A DNA stretch of 12,198 nucleotides, from positions 1-12,198 of the forward strand of contig DGVE01000181.1 of assembly GCA_002395865.1 (NCBI GenBank), given 5' to 3'. Every line of letters starts with the position of its first letter. Position 1 is the stretch's first letter. Shown here in pieces: positions 1 through 7,645 of the stretch. The position numbers were made by a program, and so were the translations under genes. The notes under the pieces are model-generated. The model saw nothing but the letters and a program-made list of their open reading frames with translations, was not told the origin of the DNA and ran no database searches. Origin of the DNA: Lachnospiraceae bacterium UBA4292. Lineage in GTDB: Bacteria > Bacillota > Clostridia > Lachnospirales > Lachnospiraceae.

Positions 1-519
1 ATCACCGAGCAGGACGCGAAGATCGCGGGCATATCACACGAGCGCGGCAAGGGCATGATAATCGCCGTAAATAAGTGGGACGCCATCGAGAAGAACGATA
101 AGACGGTCTACGAGTTCGAGAACGAGATACGCAAGATCCTCTCGTTCATGCCCTACGCGAAGATCATCTACATCTCCGCCAAGACAGGGCAGAGATTCGA
201 TAAGATATTCTCGGAGATAGATGTTGTCCTTGAGAATCAGTCTCTGCGTATAAAGACAGGTGTCATCAATGAGATACTCATGGAGGCGGTATCGCTGCAG
301 CAGCCGCCTTCGGACAAGGGAAGAAGGCTGAAGCTCTACTACATGACGCAGGTGGGCGTGAAGCCTCCGACATTCGTCATATTCGTGAACGACAAGGAGC
401 TTATGCACTATTCCTACACGCGCTACATAGAGAACAAGCTTCGCGAGGCCTTCGGCTTCTTCGGAACTCCCGTGAACATCATAATAAGGGAGAGGAGTCA
501 GAAGGACAGGGTGGACTGA
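1..519 (+). CDS. der: Ribosome-assembly GTPase Der (EngA), C-terminal part
   Basis: This is the 3' end of der; the frame is open from base 1, so 172 residues of a protein usually near 440 are visible. Der is a tandem-GTPase protein needed for maturation of the 50S ribosomal subunit. The visible part begins late in the second G domain: ITEQDAKIAG, then the G4 motif NKWD (visible residues 24-27) that reads the guanine base, and the G5-type SAK (59-61). The rest is the KH-like RNA-binding domain that closes Der proteins, including the typical stretches SLQQPPSDKGRRLKLYY and TQVGVKPPTFVIFVN and a C-terminal FGFFGTPVNIIIRER. It ends in TGA, 23 bases before the plsY start, so it probably heads or belongs to the same operon. 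Both G4 and the KH-like domain match the family closely; nothing looks damaged. The first G domain and true start lie outside the window. Confidence 0.97.
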   Translation: MTEQDAKIAGISHERGKGMIIAVNKWDAIEKNDKTVYEFENEIRKILSFMPYAKIIYISAKTGQRFDKIFSEIDVVLENQSLRIKTGVINEILMEAVSLQQPPSDKGRRLKLYYMTQVGVKPPTFVIFVNDKELMHYSYTRYIENKLREAFGFFGTPVNIIIRERSQKDRVD

Positions 520-542
520 TCCGGTGATTGAGAGGTAGGAAT

Positions 543-1214
543 ATGTACTATTTGGGACAGGCGATAAGCCTGATCATAGGATATCTGTTCGGAATGGTCG
601 AGACCGGAAGAATACTGAGTCGTATGCAGGGGCTCGACCTCGAGAACAAGGGGAGCGGCAATACAGGCGCTACAAATGCGCTTCGCGTGGGCGGTAAAAA
701 GGCCGGGGCGATAGTGCTGTTCGGTGATATGTTAAAGACAGGTCTGGCCTGCCTGATATGCGCCGTTATATTCAGGAACTATGCTCCGGATGTGAAGATA
801 TTCTGCTTCTTCGCGGGCATCGGAGCGATATTGGGACATAATTTCCCCTTCTATCTGGGCTTTAAGGGCGGCAAGGGCGTGGCATGCACGGCCATGCTTG
901 CTCTCGTCATAGACTGGCCGATGGCACTCACATGCGCGGCGATATTCTTCGCCATAGCTTTCGCGTGCGGATATGTTTCGATATCTTCTCTGACCGCCAT
1001 CACGCTTCTCGGCGTGTGCTTCATGGTCAGGTGCTTCGGTTTTGATATGTACGGCATGAGCGACACCGCAAATATCGAGCTGGTTATACTCACCATCGTT
1101 ATGGTCGCGCTTACATTCTACGGCCACAGGACGAATATAAAGCGCCTTATGAACGGAACGGAGAACAAGTTCGGCAAGAAGAAAGAGATATCCGAGAAGG
1201 AAGTAGAAGCGTAA
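543..1214 (+). CDS. plsY: Acyl-phosphate:glycerol-3-phosphate acyltransferase PlsY
   Basis: PlsY is an integral membrane enzyme that moves a fatty acyl group from acyl-phosphate (made by PlsX) to position 1 of glycerol-3-phosphate, giving lysophosphatidic acid. The 223-residue product has several hydrophobic spans and the family motifs: KGSGNTGATN (residues 36-45), GHNFPFYLGFKGGKGVA (98-114, glycine-rich phosphate-binding loop) and a C-terminal NIKRLMNGTENK. The usual SIPFG/SIPSG before motif 1 reads MVETG (18-22), a local variation. The ATG at 543 is chosen because AGAGGTAGG (531-539) lies just upstream. An in-frame TTG at 528 would place that ribosome site inside the gene. The stop codon abuts the gpsA ATG with no spacer, so the two are probably translationally coupled. 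This fits the biology, since GpsA makes the PlsY substrate. Confidence 0.95.
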   Translation: MYYLGQAISLIIGYLFGMVETGRILSRMQGLDLENKGSGNTGATNALRVGGKKAGAIVLFGDMLKTGLACLICAVIFRNYAPDVKIFCFFAGIGAILGHNFPFYLGFKGGKGVACTAMLALVIDWPMALTCAAIFFAIAFACGYVSISSLTAITLLGVCFMVRCFGFDMYGMSDTANIELVILTIVMVALTFYGHRTNIKRLMNGTENKFGKKKEISEKEVEA

Positions 1215-2228
1215 ATGGCAAATATAAGTATAATCGGTGCGGGCACCTGGGGCGTGGCTCTCGCGAAGGTGCTGCACGACAACGGAAACGATGTCTGCAT
1301 ATGGTCTGCCTTGCCTGCTGAGATAGACGAGCTCATGCAGACGCATAAGCAGAAGAACCTGCCGGGCTTCGTGCTCGCGGATGATATAACTCTCACGAAG
1401 GAGCTGAAAGAGGCCGTGGAGGGCAGGGATGTGCTCGTGCTCTCGGTCGCTTCCCCCTACACGAGAAAAACGGCTGCGCGTCTTCGTGAATATGTAAAGG
1501 AAGGCCAGATAATAGTCAGCGTGGCCAAGGGCATCGAGGAGGGCACCATGAAGACACTCTCGGAGCAGGTGGAGGAGGAGATACCGCAGGCGAAGGTCTG
1601 CGTGCTCTCGGGACCGTCACATGCGGAGGAGGTCAGCATAGGCTTGCCCACGACTGTCGTGGTGGGAAGCCACAGCAGGAGTCTCGCAAAATATGTGGCC
1701 GACCTGTTCTCAAACACATTTTTCCGCGTGTACATAAGTCCCGATATGAAGGGCATCGAGCTTGGAGCCGCGCTCAAGAACGTCATTGCCCTTGCGGCAG
1801 CTATGGCTGACGGGATGGGCTTCGGTGACAACGCGAAGGCCGCCATAATAACGAGAGGCATCGTTGAACTGACACGGCTTGGAATAGCGATGGGCGGCTA
1901 CGAGAAGACATTTTCGGGCCTGACCGGTACAGGCGATCTCATCGTGACCTGCGCGAGCATGCACAGCAGAAACCGCAGAGCCGGCATACTCATCGGACAG
2001 GGAAAGACCTGCGAGGAGGCCATGGCAGAGGTCAAGATGGTCGTGGAGGGCGTCTACAGCGCGAAGGCTGCGCTGCAGCTTGCGAGAAAGTATAATGTCG
2101 AGATGCCGATAGTGGAGGGCGTAAATCAGGTCCTCTTTGAGCACAGACCCATCATGGATGTGTTCGTGGAGCTTATGAGACGCGAGATGCGCAGCGAGAT
2201 CGGAGAGGAAAAGTGGGAAAGCGAATAA
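1215..2228 (+). CDS. gpsA: NAD(P)-dependent glycerol-3-phosphate dehydrogenase
   Basis: Cytosolic enzyme reducing dihydroxyacetone phosphate to sn-glycerol-3-phosphate, the backbone precursor for phospholipids and the substrate of PlsY encoded just upstream. The 337-residue length is normal for the family. The N-terminal Rossmann nucleotide loop is IIGAGTWGVALA (GxGxxG at residues 8-13). Further family blocks are SVAKGIEEGT, LSGPSHAEEV, and ELGAALKNVIALAAAMADG, which carries the expected catalytic lysine K188. The C-terminal helical domain contains FSGLTGTGDLIVTC and SRNRRAGILIGQG. All expected motifs are intact. The ATG directly follows the plsY stop (1212-1214), and the 3' end overlaps maf by 16 bases, so expression is almost certainly operonic and coupled. 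Confidence 0.97.
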   Translation: MANISIIGAGTWGVALAKVLHDNGNDVCIWSALPAEIDELMQTHKQKNLPGFVLADDITLTKELKEAVEGRDVLVLSVASPYTRKTAARLREYVKEGQIIVSVAKGIEEGTMKTLSEQVEEEIPQAKVCVLSGPSHAEEVSIGLPTTVVVGSHSRSLAKYVADLFSNTFFRVYISPDMKGIELGAALKNVIALAAAMADGMGFGDNAKAAIITRGIVELTRLGIAMGGYEKTFSGLTGTGDLIVTCASMHSRNRRAGILIGQGKTCEEAMAEVKMVVEGVYSAKAALQLARKYNVEMPIVEGVNQVLFEHRPIMDVFVELMRREMRSEIGEEKWESE

Positions 2229-2797
2229 TACTGGCCAGCGCCTCACCGAGACGGCGCGAGCTTATGAAGCTGATATGCCCCGATTACGAGTGCATTACCA
2301 GCGACTGCGATGAGAGCTTTTCGGAAAAGCTCACCCCGGAAAATGTGGTGAAGGAGCTTTCGAGAAGGAAGGCCGGCGCGGTGGCATATAATGTGAAGGA
2401 CGATGCCGTGGTCATCGGAGCCGATACGATAGTGAGTCTTGACGGAAAGATACTGGGCAAGCCCGCGTCAGGGCACGAGGCGCTGTCGATGCTCAGAAGG
2501 CTCTCGGGCAGGATGCACAGGGTGTATACCGGACTTACATTTTATGTGGTCGAGAGCGGAAAATGTACGCTGCTTGAGAACTATTATGTCGTGTCGGATG
2601 TGCATTTTGATGAACTCGGTGATGAAGAGATAGAGGAGTACATCGCTTCCGGCGAGCCCATGGACAAGGCGGGTGCCTACGGTATCCAGGGACTCGGCGC
2701 GAAGTTCGTCAGATCCATCGACGGCGACTATTTCAATGTGGTCGGCCTGCCCGTGAATTCAGTCTATAAAACGCTTAAGCGCAACGGAGTGTTATGA
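2213..2797 (+). CDS. maf: Maf-family nucleoside triphosphate pyrophosphatase
   Basis: Maf proteins hydrolyse selected nucleoside triphosphates to the monophosphate and pyrophosphate, and are thought to keep non-canonical or excess pyrimidine nucleotides out of nucleic acids. The 194-residue product has the N-terminal signature ILASASPRRREL (residues 5-16), the catalytic-aspartate block GADTIV (D71), then LGKP, MLRRLSGRMHRVYTGLT, and the C-terminal SGEPMDKAGAYGIQGLGA. GADT rather than GSDQ fits the YhdE-type subgroup (dTTP/UTP and modified pyrimidines) better than the YceF type (7-methyl-GTP); that assignment is from memory of the subfamilies. The start is GTG at 2213, inside the gpsA 3' end, with GGAGAGG at 2202-2208. 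The stop overlaps the next gene as ATGA (2794-2797), a classic coupling arrangement. Maf was historically linked to septum formation, but nothing here bears on that. Confidence 0.93.
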   Translation: MGKRIILASASPRRRELMKLICPDYECITSDCDESFSEKLTPENVVKELSRRKAGAVAYNVKDDAVVIGADTIVSLDGKILGKPASGHEALSMLRRLSGRMHRVYTGLTFYVVESGKCTLLENYYVVSDVHFDELGDEEIEEYIASGEPMDKAGAYGIQGLGAKFVRSIDGDYFNVVGLPVNSVYKTLKRNGVL

Positions 2798-3705
2798 AGA
2801 AACTGCTGATCCTTCTGATCGCCGCCATGCTGTGCGGCTGTGCGAAGGAGGAGTCCCCCGAAGCGGTGGATGCCGCGATCATATATAATGACATTAAGCT
2901 TGACCGCGATGCGCTCAGGCTTTTGTTTGATTACTATGTCCAGCAGGAGAATGCCGTCTGCGAGCCACTGTACGGTAAAAACTTCTGGAACGATATTTAT
3001 TCGGAGGGCAGGACATACGCGCAGTATGCCTGCGAAAACATATTTTTTAACGAGCTTTTAAACATGCTCGCACTCTCGGATCACTACGATAAGCTCGCTG
3101 ACAGAGCGGATGTCAATGTCAGTGATGAGTATGTGAAGCGTGTCTGCGCGGCGGCAAATATAACGGGTTCGGAAGATACTGTCAGGGCGGTGCTCACCAT
3201 CTATGAGAAGGCGAAGGCGGTGAGGGCGAGCTGTGTGCCCGAGGATGAGCTCTCAGAGGAGGAGTACAGGGTCTGCAGCATATGCGAGGCGGTTTTTAAC
3301 GATGCGCAGTCCGCGGATAAGATGTATGACAGGCTGAAAGCGGGGGAGAATTTCCTGATACTGATGCTTTCGGCACCGGAGCATATCAGCCGCACCTGCA
3401 GCAGGGCGGACACCGATGCGAAGTACGCGGATACCGTTTTCTCCCTTAAGAGGGGCGAATACTCCGATGTATACGAGAGGGACGGCAGATTCGTGATAAC
3501 TTATATGTCGGAGCCGATGGTTCAGCCGCTGTCGGACGAGAACCGCAAGGAGATGATAGAGGAGCTCACCAGGGCAGCCTTCATGAAGATCTGCGCCAGA
3601 GAAAATGAGAGCGCAAGTGTAATAATGGATAAGGAGTTTTATGCTTCGCTCAAACCGGAGTATTCTGACGACAGGACTCTTTTAGAGGTGATGTTCGTGG
3701 AATAG
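2794..3705 (+). CDS. Lipoprotein with degenerate parvulin/SurA-like foldase domain
   Basis: This 303-residue protein is predicted to be exported and lipid-anchored on the outer face of the membrane. MKKLLILLIAAMLCGC is a short signal peptide ending in a lipobox (LCGC) with the lipidated cysteine at residue 16. Residues about 30-155 form a charged, probably helical region like the SurA/PrsA N-terminal chaperone domain. Residues about 158-255 look like a parvulin peptidyl-prolyl isomerase fold: an AVFND strand, a helix with ADKMYDRLKAGENFLIL, then VFSLKRGEYSDVYERDGRFVITYM. The usual parvulin opening histidine motif is absent (VCSICEAVF instead), so isomerase activity is doubtful and a chaperone-only role is plausible. 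It is the last gene of the run, overlapping maf by four bases. Functional assignment rests on fold-level resemblance only, hence the moderate confidence; the lipoprotein call is firm. Confidence 0.7.
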   Translation: MKKLLILLIAAMLCGCAKEESPEAVDAAIIYNDIKLDRDALRLLFDYYVQQENAVCEPLYGKNFWNDIYSEGRTYAQYACENIFFNELLNMLALSDHYDKLADRADVNVSDEYVKRVCAAANITGSEDTVRAVLTIYEKAKAVRASCVPEDELSEEEYRVCSICEAVFNDAQSADKMYDRLKAGENFLILMLSAPEHISRTCSRADTDAKYADTVFSLKRGEYSDVYERDGRFVITYMSEPMVQPLSDENRKEMIEELTRAAFMKICARENESASVIMDKEFYASLKPEYSDDRTLLEVMFVE

Positions 3706-3729
3706 ACAAAATATGATCCGAAGGCTTAT

Positions 3730-5469
3730 TTACTTTACTTCTCTGAGACTGCTGATATCCGGTCTGGCCATCAGTGAGTAATTCGTGTGGTAAATGACAA
3801 ATCCCGGTGCTCCGCCCGGAGTGCGCTTTACATGCTTTCTCTGTATGTAATCTATCTCGACTTTGTCGGCCTCGCGGCCCTTTGAATAGAAGGCTGCGAG
3901 AGAACCTGCCGCCTCATAAACGTGGTCGGGCAGCTCGCGACCGCCTGCCTTCACTATGACGTGTGAGCCGGGCATGTTCTTTGCGTGAAACCACATGTCG
4001 CCGCCGTCGGCGAATTTAAATGTCAGCTCATCGTTCTGGTAGTTGTTGCGGCCTACGTAGATATCGTATCCGTCCTCAGTCACATAGTGATAGGGAGGAG
4101 CCTGCTTGAGCTTTTTGGCGCCCTTTGCGGCGCTCTTTTTTATATATCCGAACTCCTGCATCTCCTGACGTATGAAGGAGAGATCGTTCTCATCCCTTGC
4201 GATGAGAAGCTCGGCCTCGATGGACTGCAGATGCTCGAGCTCGCTTGTGGCTATCCCCAGCTGCTCCTCGCTCATCTCGTACATTCTGCGGGCCTTGGTG
4301 TACTTGTCGTAGTATTTCTTGGCGTTATCGATGGCGGAGAGCTCCGGGTCGAGTGGAAATGTGACCTCCTTATCCGTGTAATAATCCACTAAAGTGGCTG
4401 TCTTTGCGCCCGGCTCGATACCGTAGCCGTAGGCCATTAAAAGCTCGCCGCGAAGCTTGTATTTTTCGCGGTCCTCTGTGTCTCGCTTCTGCTTTTCGAG
4501 GAGCTCTATCTTGTTTGCCGTCCTTGCGATGAGTCTTGATATGAGCTTTCTAAGGTCGGACGATTTCGAACTGATGGCGTTGTAGCGGCTTCTGGCCTCG
4601 AAAAAGTCCATGCAAACATCGCTTATGGAGGAGCAGTGCTTTACCGCCTGCGAGGGATACATGCTGAGGTCAATGGCTGAAAAATCCACGGGACGTTCGC
4701 CGTCCTCGTAAACGCATATATCAAAGCGGTCTTCCGAAATATCGCGCATGAGGGAGTAAAAGACTGATGAAAAATGTGTGAGCTCGACCTCTGAAAGAGC
4801 CGCGCAGCTCGTATTGTCCGCAAGGCCTGCCCTGTGGCAGAGCTCATTGGCGGAGAGTGGACTGATGCCCGAAAATACGGTGTATACCGCCTTGAAAAGA
4901 GGCTGAGGAAGTCCCCTGAGCCTGTTAGCGACATCTTCTTCGGTGGCGGTCAGCGGATCGGCTTTTTTGATCTCTTCCGGTACGAACCATTTCCTGCCGG
5001 GGAGAACCTCGCGCACGGAACTGGTGCCCGCGCTTATTCGCTTTATGCTGTCGAGAATCGTCTCCTCATCATCGCAGAAGATGATGTTCGAGTGCTTGCC
5101 CATGATCTCCGTGATGAGAAGCTTTCTGCACAGATCCCCCATCTCGTTTAAATGCTCTATCTCAAGAATCAGTATCCTCTCGAGCCCGTACTGGCGTATG
5201 TCGGTTATGCGGCCGTTCGCAATGTGCTTTCTGAGCATCATGCAAAAGGCCGGAGCGGTGGCCGGTGCGGGGTAGTTCTCCTGCGTCAGGCACACAAAGG
5301 GAAGCGCCGCCGACGCGGACAGCAGCAGGCGGTGATTTTCGCCGCCGTTTTTTATCGTGAGCAGTATCTGATCCGGCTCGGGCTGCGAGATCTTCGCGAG
5401 CTTTCCGCCAAGTACCTTGTTTTTCAGTTCCGCGAGTATCGCGTGAACGACTATTCCATCGTAAGCCAT
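3730..5469 (-). CDS. rqcH: Ribosome quality-control NFACT protein RqcH (FbpA-like)
   Basis: RqcH binds 50S subunits blocked by unfinished peptidyl-tRNA and recruits tRNA-Ala to add C-terminal alanine tails that mark the peptide for degradation. It was formerly annotated as fibronectin-binding protein A. The product has 579 residues, the usual length. It starts MAYDGIVVHAILAEL, typical of the NFACT-N domain. Residues about 290-445 are lysine/glutamate-rich and probably form two coiled-coil arms. The NFACT-R domain (about 460-553) includes YVGRNNYQNDELT and DMWFHAKNMPGSHV (W493 to H503). The conserved Asp-Arg pair needed for tRNA recruitment in Bacillus RqcH reads Glu-Arg here (E97-R98, in GLERIL), a conservative change. 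The ATG at 5469 has GGAAGG about 15 bases upstream (5485-5490), a long spacing, but no better in-frame start is visible. A good promoter sits just upstream. It converges with the lipoprotein gene, leaving 24 bases between. Confidence 0.95.
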   Translation of the reverse strand: MAYDGIVVHAILAELKNKVLGGKLAKISQPEPDQILLTIKNGGENHRLLLSASAALPFVCLTQENYPAPATAPAFCMMLRKHIANGRITDIRQYGLERILILEIEHLNEMGDLCRKLLITEIMGKHSNIIFCDDEETILDSIKRISAGTSSVREVLPGRKWFVPEEIKKADPLTATEEDVANRLRGLPQPLFKAVYTVFSGISPLSANELCHRAGLADNTSCAALSEVELTHFSSVFYSLMRDISEDRFDICVYEDGERPVDFSAIDLSMYPSQAVKHCSSISDVCMDFFEARSRYNAISSKSSDLRKLISRLIARTANKIELLEKQKRDTEDREKYKLRGELLMAYGYGIEPGAKTATLVDYYTDKEVTFPLDPELSAIDNAKKYYDKYTKARRMYEMSEEQLGIATSELEHLQSIEAELLIARDENDLSFIRQEMQEFGYIKKSAAKGAKKLKQAPPYHYVTEDGYDIYVGRNNYQNDELTFKFADGGDMWFHAKNMPGSHVIVKAGGRELPDHVYEAAGSLAAFYSKGREADKVEIDYIQRKHVKRTPGGAPGFVIYHTNYSLMARPDISSLREVK

Positions 5470-5506
5470 AGGATGATCGCATTTCCTTCCTTTTTGTCTG
5501 CGCCAT

Positions 5507-5535
5507 ATTGTAACGTAATCTTAAGAAAAATGCAA
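5507..5535 (-). promoter_or_regulatory. Probable sigma-A promoter for rqcH
   Basis: Read on the minus strand, TTGCAT (bases 5535-5530) and TACAAT (5512-5507) are separated by exactly 17 bases, close to the TTGACA/TATAAT consensus with ideal spacing. Transcription would begin near base 5500 and give a leader of about 30 bases that includes the GGAAGG site before the rqcH ATG. This was identified by eye. Confidence 0.6.
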
Positions 5536-5577
5536 TCGCGGTGTAGGTGATTTTTAAGAAACGACGGCAAAAAGCAT

Positions 5578-5606
5578 TTGAATTATAGTTTGGGATGTTG
5601 TAAAAT
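5578..5606 (+). promoter_or_regulatory. Probable sigma-A promoter for the 5641 lipoprotein gene
   Basis: TTGAAT (5578-5583) and TAAAAT (5601-5606) are separated by exactly 17 bases. Transcription would begin around 5613, leaving a leader of roughly 28 bases containing CGGAGG (5627-5632). The position supports the TTG at 5641 as the translation start and rules against an upstream TTG at 5578, which would lie inside the -35 box. It is divergent from the rqcH promoter, with about 42 bases between the two -35 boxes. Identified by eye. Confidence 0.65.
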
Positions 5607-5640
5607 TACAAAAGTGATTGATGATACGGAGGTTATTGCA

Positions 5641-7596
5641 TTGAAGATCAAAAGATTTGCGGGTGTAACGATAGCCTGCGTGATGGGACTTACGGGACTG
5701 ACCGGCTGTGACTTGTTGGACACTGACAAAGCCGGCACATCTTCCGGGGAGACGATACAGCCGAAGACCGAACCGGGTGAGAGCAACACGCAGACAGAAA
5801 CGCAGACCGAGCCCGGTGAGATCGATACAAAGTCCGAAACGCCGACCGAACCCATCGGACCTGTGACCGATCCGGTGGAATTCGATTACGGCATGGCTTT
5901 TTATTCAAATGGCGGAAGAATCATCCACCACGGCGGGTACACTTATTTCGTGCAGGCCGGGCTTTTAAACGACGGATCGGAGAACGGACAGGCCTATTCT
6001 GAGAACATCTACAGGATAAGCGATGCGCAGGATGCTGCGGCGGAGCTTGTTTCGTATGTGCCATCTTATATGGCCGATGGCGTGGATCAGACCACTGTTT
6101 TCTATATGATGGGCTATGAAGACCGCCTGTATTTTGTAAGAAGAGGCTGCTACGGCAATTTGTATATCTGCAGCATGGACCTGAATACGGGGGCCATAAA
6201 GGATCTGGAGGAGCTACCCGGAGATAACACTTCAGTCGTAGCCTGCGACGGTGAGATGGCGATCATCGTCTGTAAAGTATACACAGAATCCGACGACAAG
6301 TATTCTTTTTTTGAGTTCGATATGGCTTCGGGTGAGCTTCGTGAGTTTGATCCGCAGTATCCGAAGGCCGATGACTGTTTTAATATGATCTACGGACTGA
6401 GCGGGAGCCGCATATATTATGCGCAGATACCGGATACTTCCGAGGATAAGGGCTATATTTTCAGCTGCGATTACTCCGGAGAAGATGTCGTGGAGTACGG
6501 CAGTGTCCGGCTCGATACCCGCAACATGATCTGTCTTGACGATTATTTTATATATTCAATGGAGGATGAGCTCTTCGTAAAAGATGCCCTGACCGGTAAA
6601 GAACTGATAACAGTTGATGAATACAGGGATAAACTGGACAGTTTTTATATCTATAACGGAAAGCTCTGGTATATTGACGGCAAAAAGCTCGGCACCATTG
6701 ACCTGACGACGGGTGAAGATAAAATCTTATTCGATGATACGAGATACAGCTTTTACCTCGGCTTCGGCGATGGATGGGTGTTCATAAGCGACGATTCGGG
6801 CTTTGACACCAGAAGGGTCAGACCCGATGCGACCAAGGCGCCGGATGATTACCTCGCGGATGAGGGGATCTACGAGGATAAAAAGGAGGGCGACTGGATA
6901 TACAGGGAGTACCCGAACTTCACAATGATAGTGGGATACGAAGGAGAGGCTTCTGTAGCCGAGGTGCCGAAGGAGATAAACGGCAGACAGGTGCTCGGCG
7001 TTTCCCTTTGGATATACAAGAATAAGAGTCTGAAGACACTGACGATACCGGAGGGAGTGATATCGATCTACAATGTAGAGTGCAGGACCGTGACCACACT
7101 TAATATCCCCGCTTCACTGCGGCTTATGACGATGAGGGGCTTTAAGAATACGATCAATCTGGCCGAAGGCGCGACGATCAATTTCGCCGGAACAAAGGCG
7201 CAGTGGCAGGAGATCGAAGATATCTCGACGTCACTGTATGGCGATGTGTCCACGGATACGAGCGGCACGGCAGGCGCAACGGTGCTCTGCTCTGACGGCA
7301 GCTGGGGCATTCACGTGACGGTGGACGCGAACGGCAACGCGCAGGAGAGGGTACTGTGCACCAAGGCCACGCTGGCGGAGGCACTCAGGGAAGCCAAGAG
7401 TGTCTCGGTAAATACAAGATATGAGGGCGATAAGGTAGTATCTTACATCTACCGCGTTGGTGTTACCGTGCCCGACAGCGCCGCCGGACAGTACTGGTCG
7501 GTCTATGTAAATGACAAGCTCGTTCCCGACGGAACGTATGATGACCGCGCGGTAAATGACGGCGATGTCATAAGGGTAGTTATAGAGGGAAAGTAG
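5641..7596 (+). CDS. Multidomain surface lipoprotein: propeller-like, BspA-type repeats, DUF4430-like C-terminus
   Basis: The 651-residue product is predicted to be exported and lipid-anchored. The TTG start is set by CGGAGG at 5627-5632, eight bases upstream, and by the signal peptide that follows (KIKRFAG, a hydrophobic core, lipobox LTGC with C23). Residues about 27-80 are a Thr/Glu/Pro linker with degenerate TEPGE repeats, probably a flexible stalk. Residues about 80-410 contain recurring short strands ending in aromatic residues, such as LYFVRRG, RIYYAQIPD and LWYIDGKKLGTIDLTTGE, resembling the beta-propeller of DUF5050-type clostridial proteins. Residues about 430-525 resemble BspA-type leucine-rich repeats (EVPKEINGRQVLGV, LKTLTIPEGV, TLNIPASL, then the family-typical NFAGTKAQWQEI). 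Residues about 575-651 resemble a DUF4430/transcobalamin-like domain (TLAEALREA, QYWSVYVNDKLV, VNDGDVIRVVIEG). Such proteins are usually surface binding or adhesion proteins; no ligand can be named. Confidence 0.8.
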   Translation: MKIKRFAGVTIACVMGLTGLTGCDLLDTDKAGTSSGETIQPKTEPGESNTQTETQTEPGEIDTKSETPTEPIGPVTDPVEFDYGMAFYSNGGRIIHHGGYTYFVQAGLLNDGSENGQAYSENIYRISDAQDAAAELVSYVPSYMADGVDQTTVFYMMGYEDRLYFVRRGCYGNLYICSMDLNTGAIKDLEELPGDNTSVVACDGEMAIIVCKVYTESDDKYSFFEFDMASGELREFDPQYPKADDCFNMIYGLSGSRIYYAQIPDTSEDKGYIFSCDYSGEDVVEYGSVRLDTRNMICLDDYFIYSMEDELFVKDALTGKELITVDEYRDKLDSFYIYNGKLWYIDGKKLGTIDLTTGEDKILFDDTRYSFYLGFGDGWVFISDDSGFDTRRVRPDATKAPDDYLADEGIYEDKKEGDWIYREYPNFTMIVGYEGEASVAEVPKEINGRQVLGVSLWIYKNKSLKTLTIPEGVISIYNVECRTVTTLNIPASLRLMTMRGFKNTINLAEGATINFAGTKAQWQEIEDISTSLYGDVSTDTSGTAGATVLCSDGSWGIHVTVDANGNAQERVLCTKATLAEALREAKSVSVNTRYEGDKVVSYIYRVGVTVPDSAAGQYWSVYVNDKLVPDGTYDDRAVNDGDVIRVVIEGK

Positions 7597-7599
7597 GAG

Positions 7600-7645
7600 C
7601 CATGAAGAAGACATTTCACCACCGTCATCGGCGGCTTCTTCATGG
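7600..7645. repeat. 11-bp perfect inverted repeat (hairpin) after the lipoprotein gene
   Basis: CCATGAAGAAG (7600-7610) and CTTCTTCATGG (7635-7645) are exact reverse complements. Inside the 24-base loop a second small stem can form: CCACCG at 7619-7624 against CGGCGG at 7629-7634, with one mismatch and a TCAT loop. The structure starts four bases after the lipoprotein stop and includes the ATG of the small frame at 7602. No T-run follows, so it is not a standard intrinsic terminator. It may be an mRNA-stabilising hairpin, a translational control element, or a by-product of complementary Lys-Lys and Phe-Phe-Met coding. Confidence 0.7.

Noticed and set aside
528..542. An in-frame TTG that would extend PlsY by five residues
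   Set aside because: The AGAGGTAGG ribosome site would then lie inside the gene, and the ATG at 543 gives the usual PlsY N-terminus.
732..2246. Minus-strand open frames opposite plsY and gpsA, up to about 200 codons
   Set aside because: The plus-strand genes show complete family motifs; the reverse frames are rich in His, Arg and Cys in the way shadow frames usually are.
3706..3729. A shared terminator between the convergent lipoprotein and rqcH genes
   Set aside because: The 24 bases contain no stem of useful length and no T-run on either strand.
3985..5550. Open frames of 100-135 codons on the plus strand opposite rqcH
   Set aside because: They are antisense to a gene with clear NFACT motifs, have no recognisable domain, and reflect the GC-rich codon pattern of the real gene.
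5578..5640. A longer reading frame for the lipoprotein starting at TTG 5578
   Set aside because: It overlaps the -35 and -10 boxes and puts extra residues before a clean signal peptide; TTG 5641 has CGGAGG at proper spacing.
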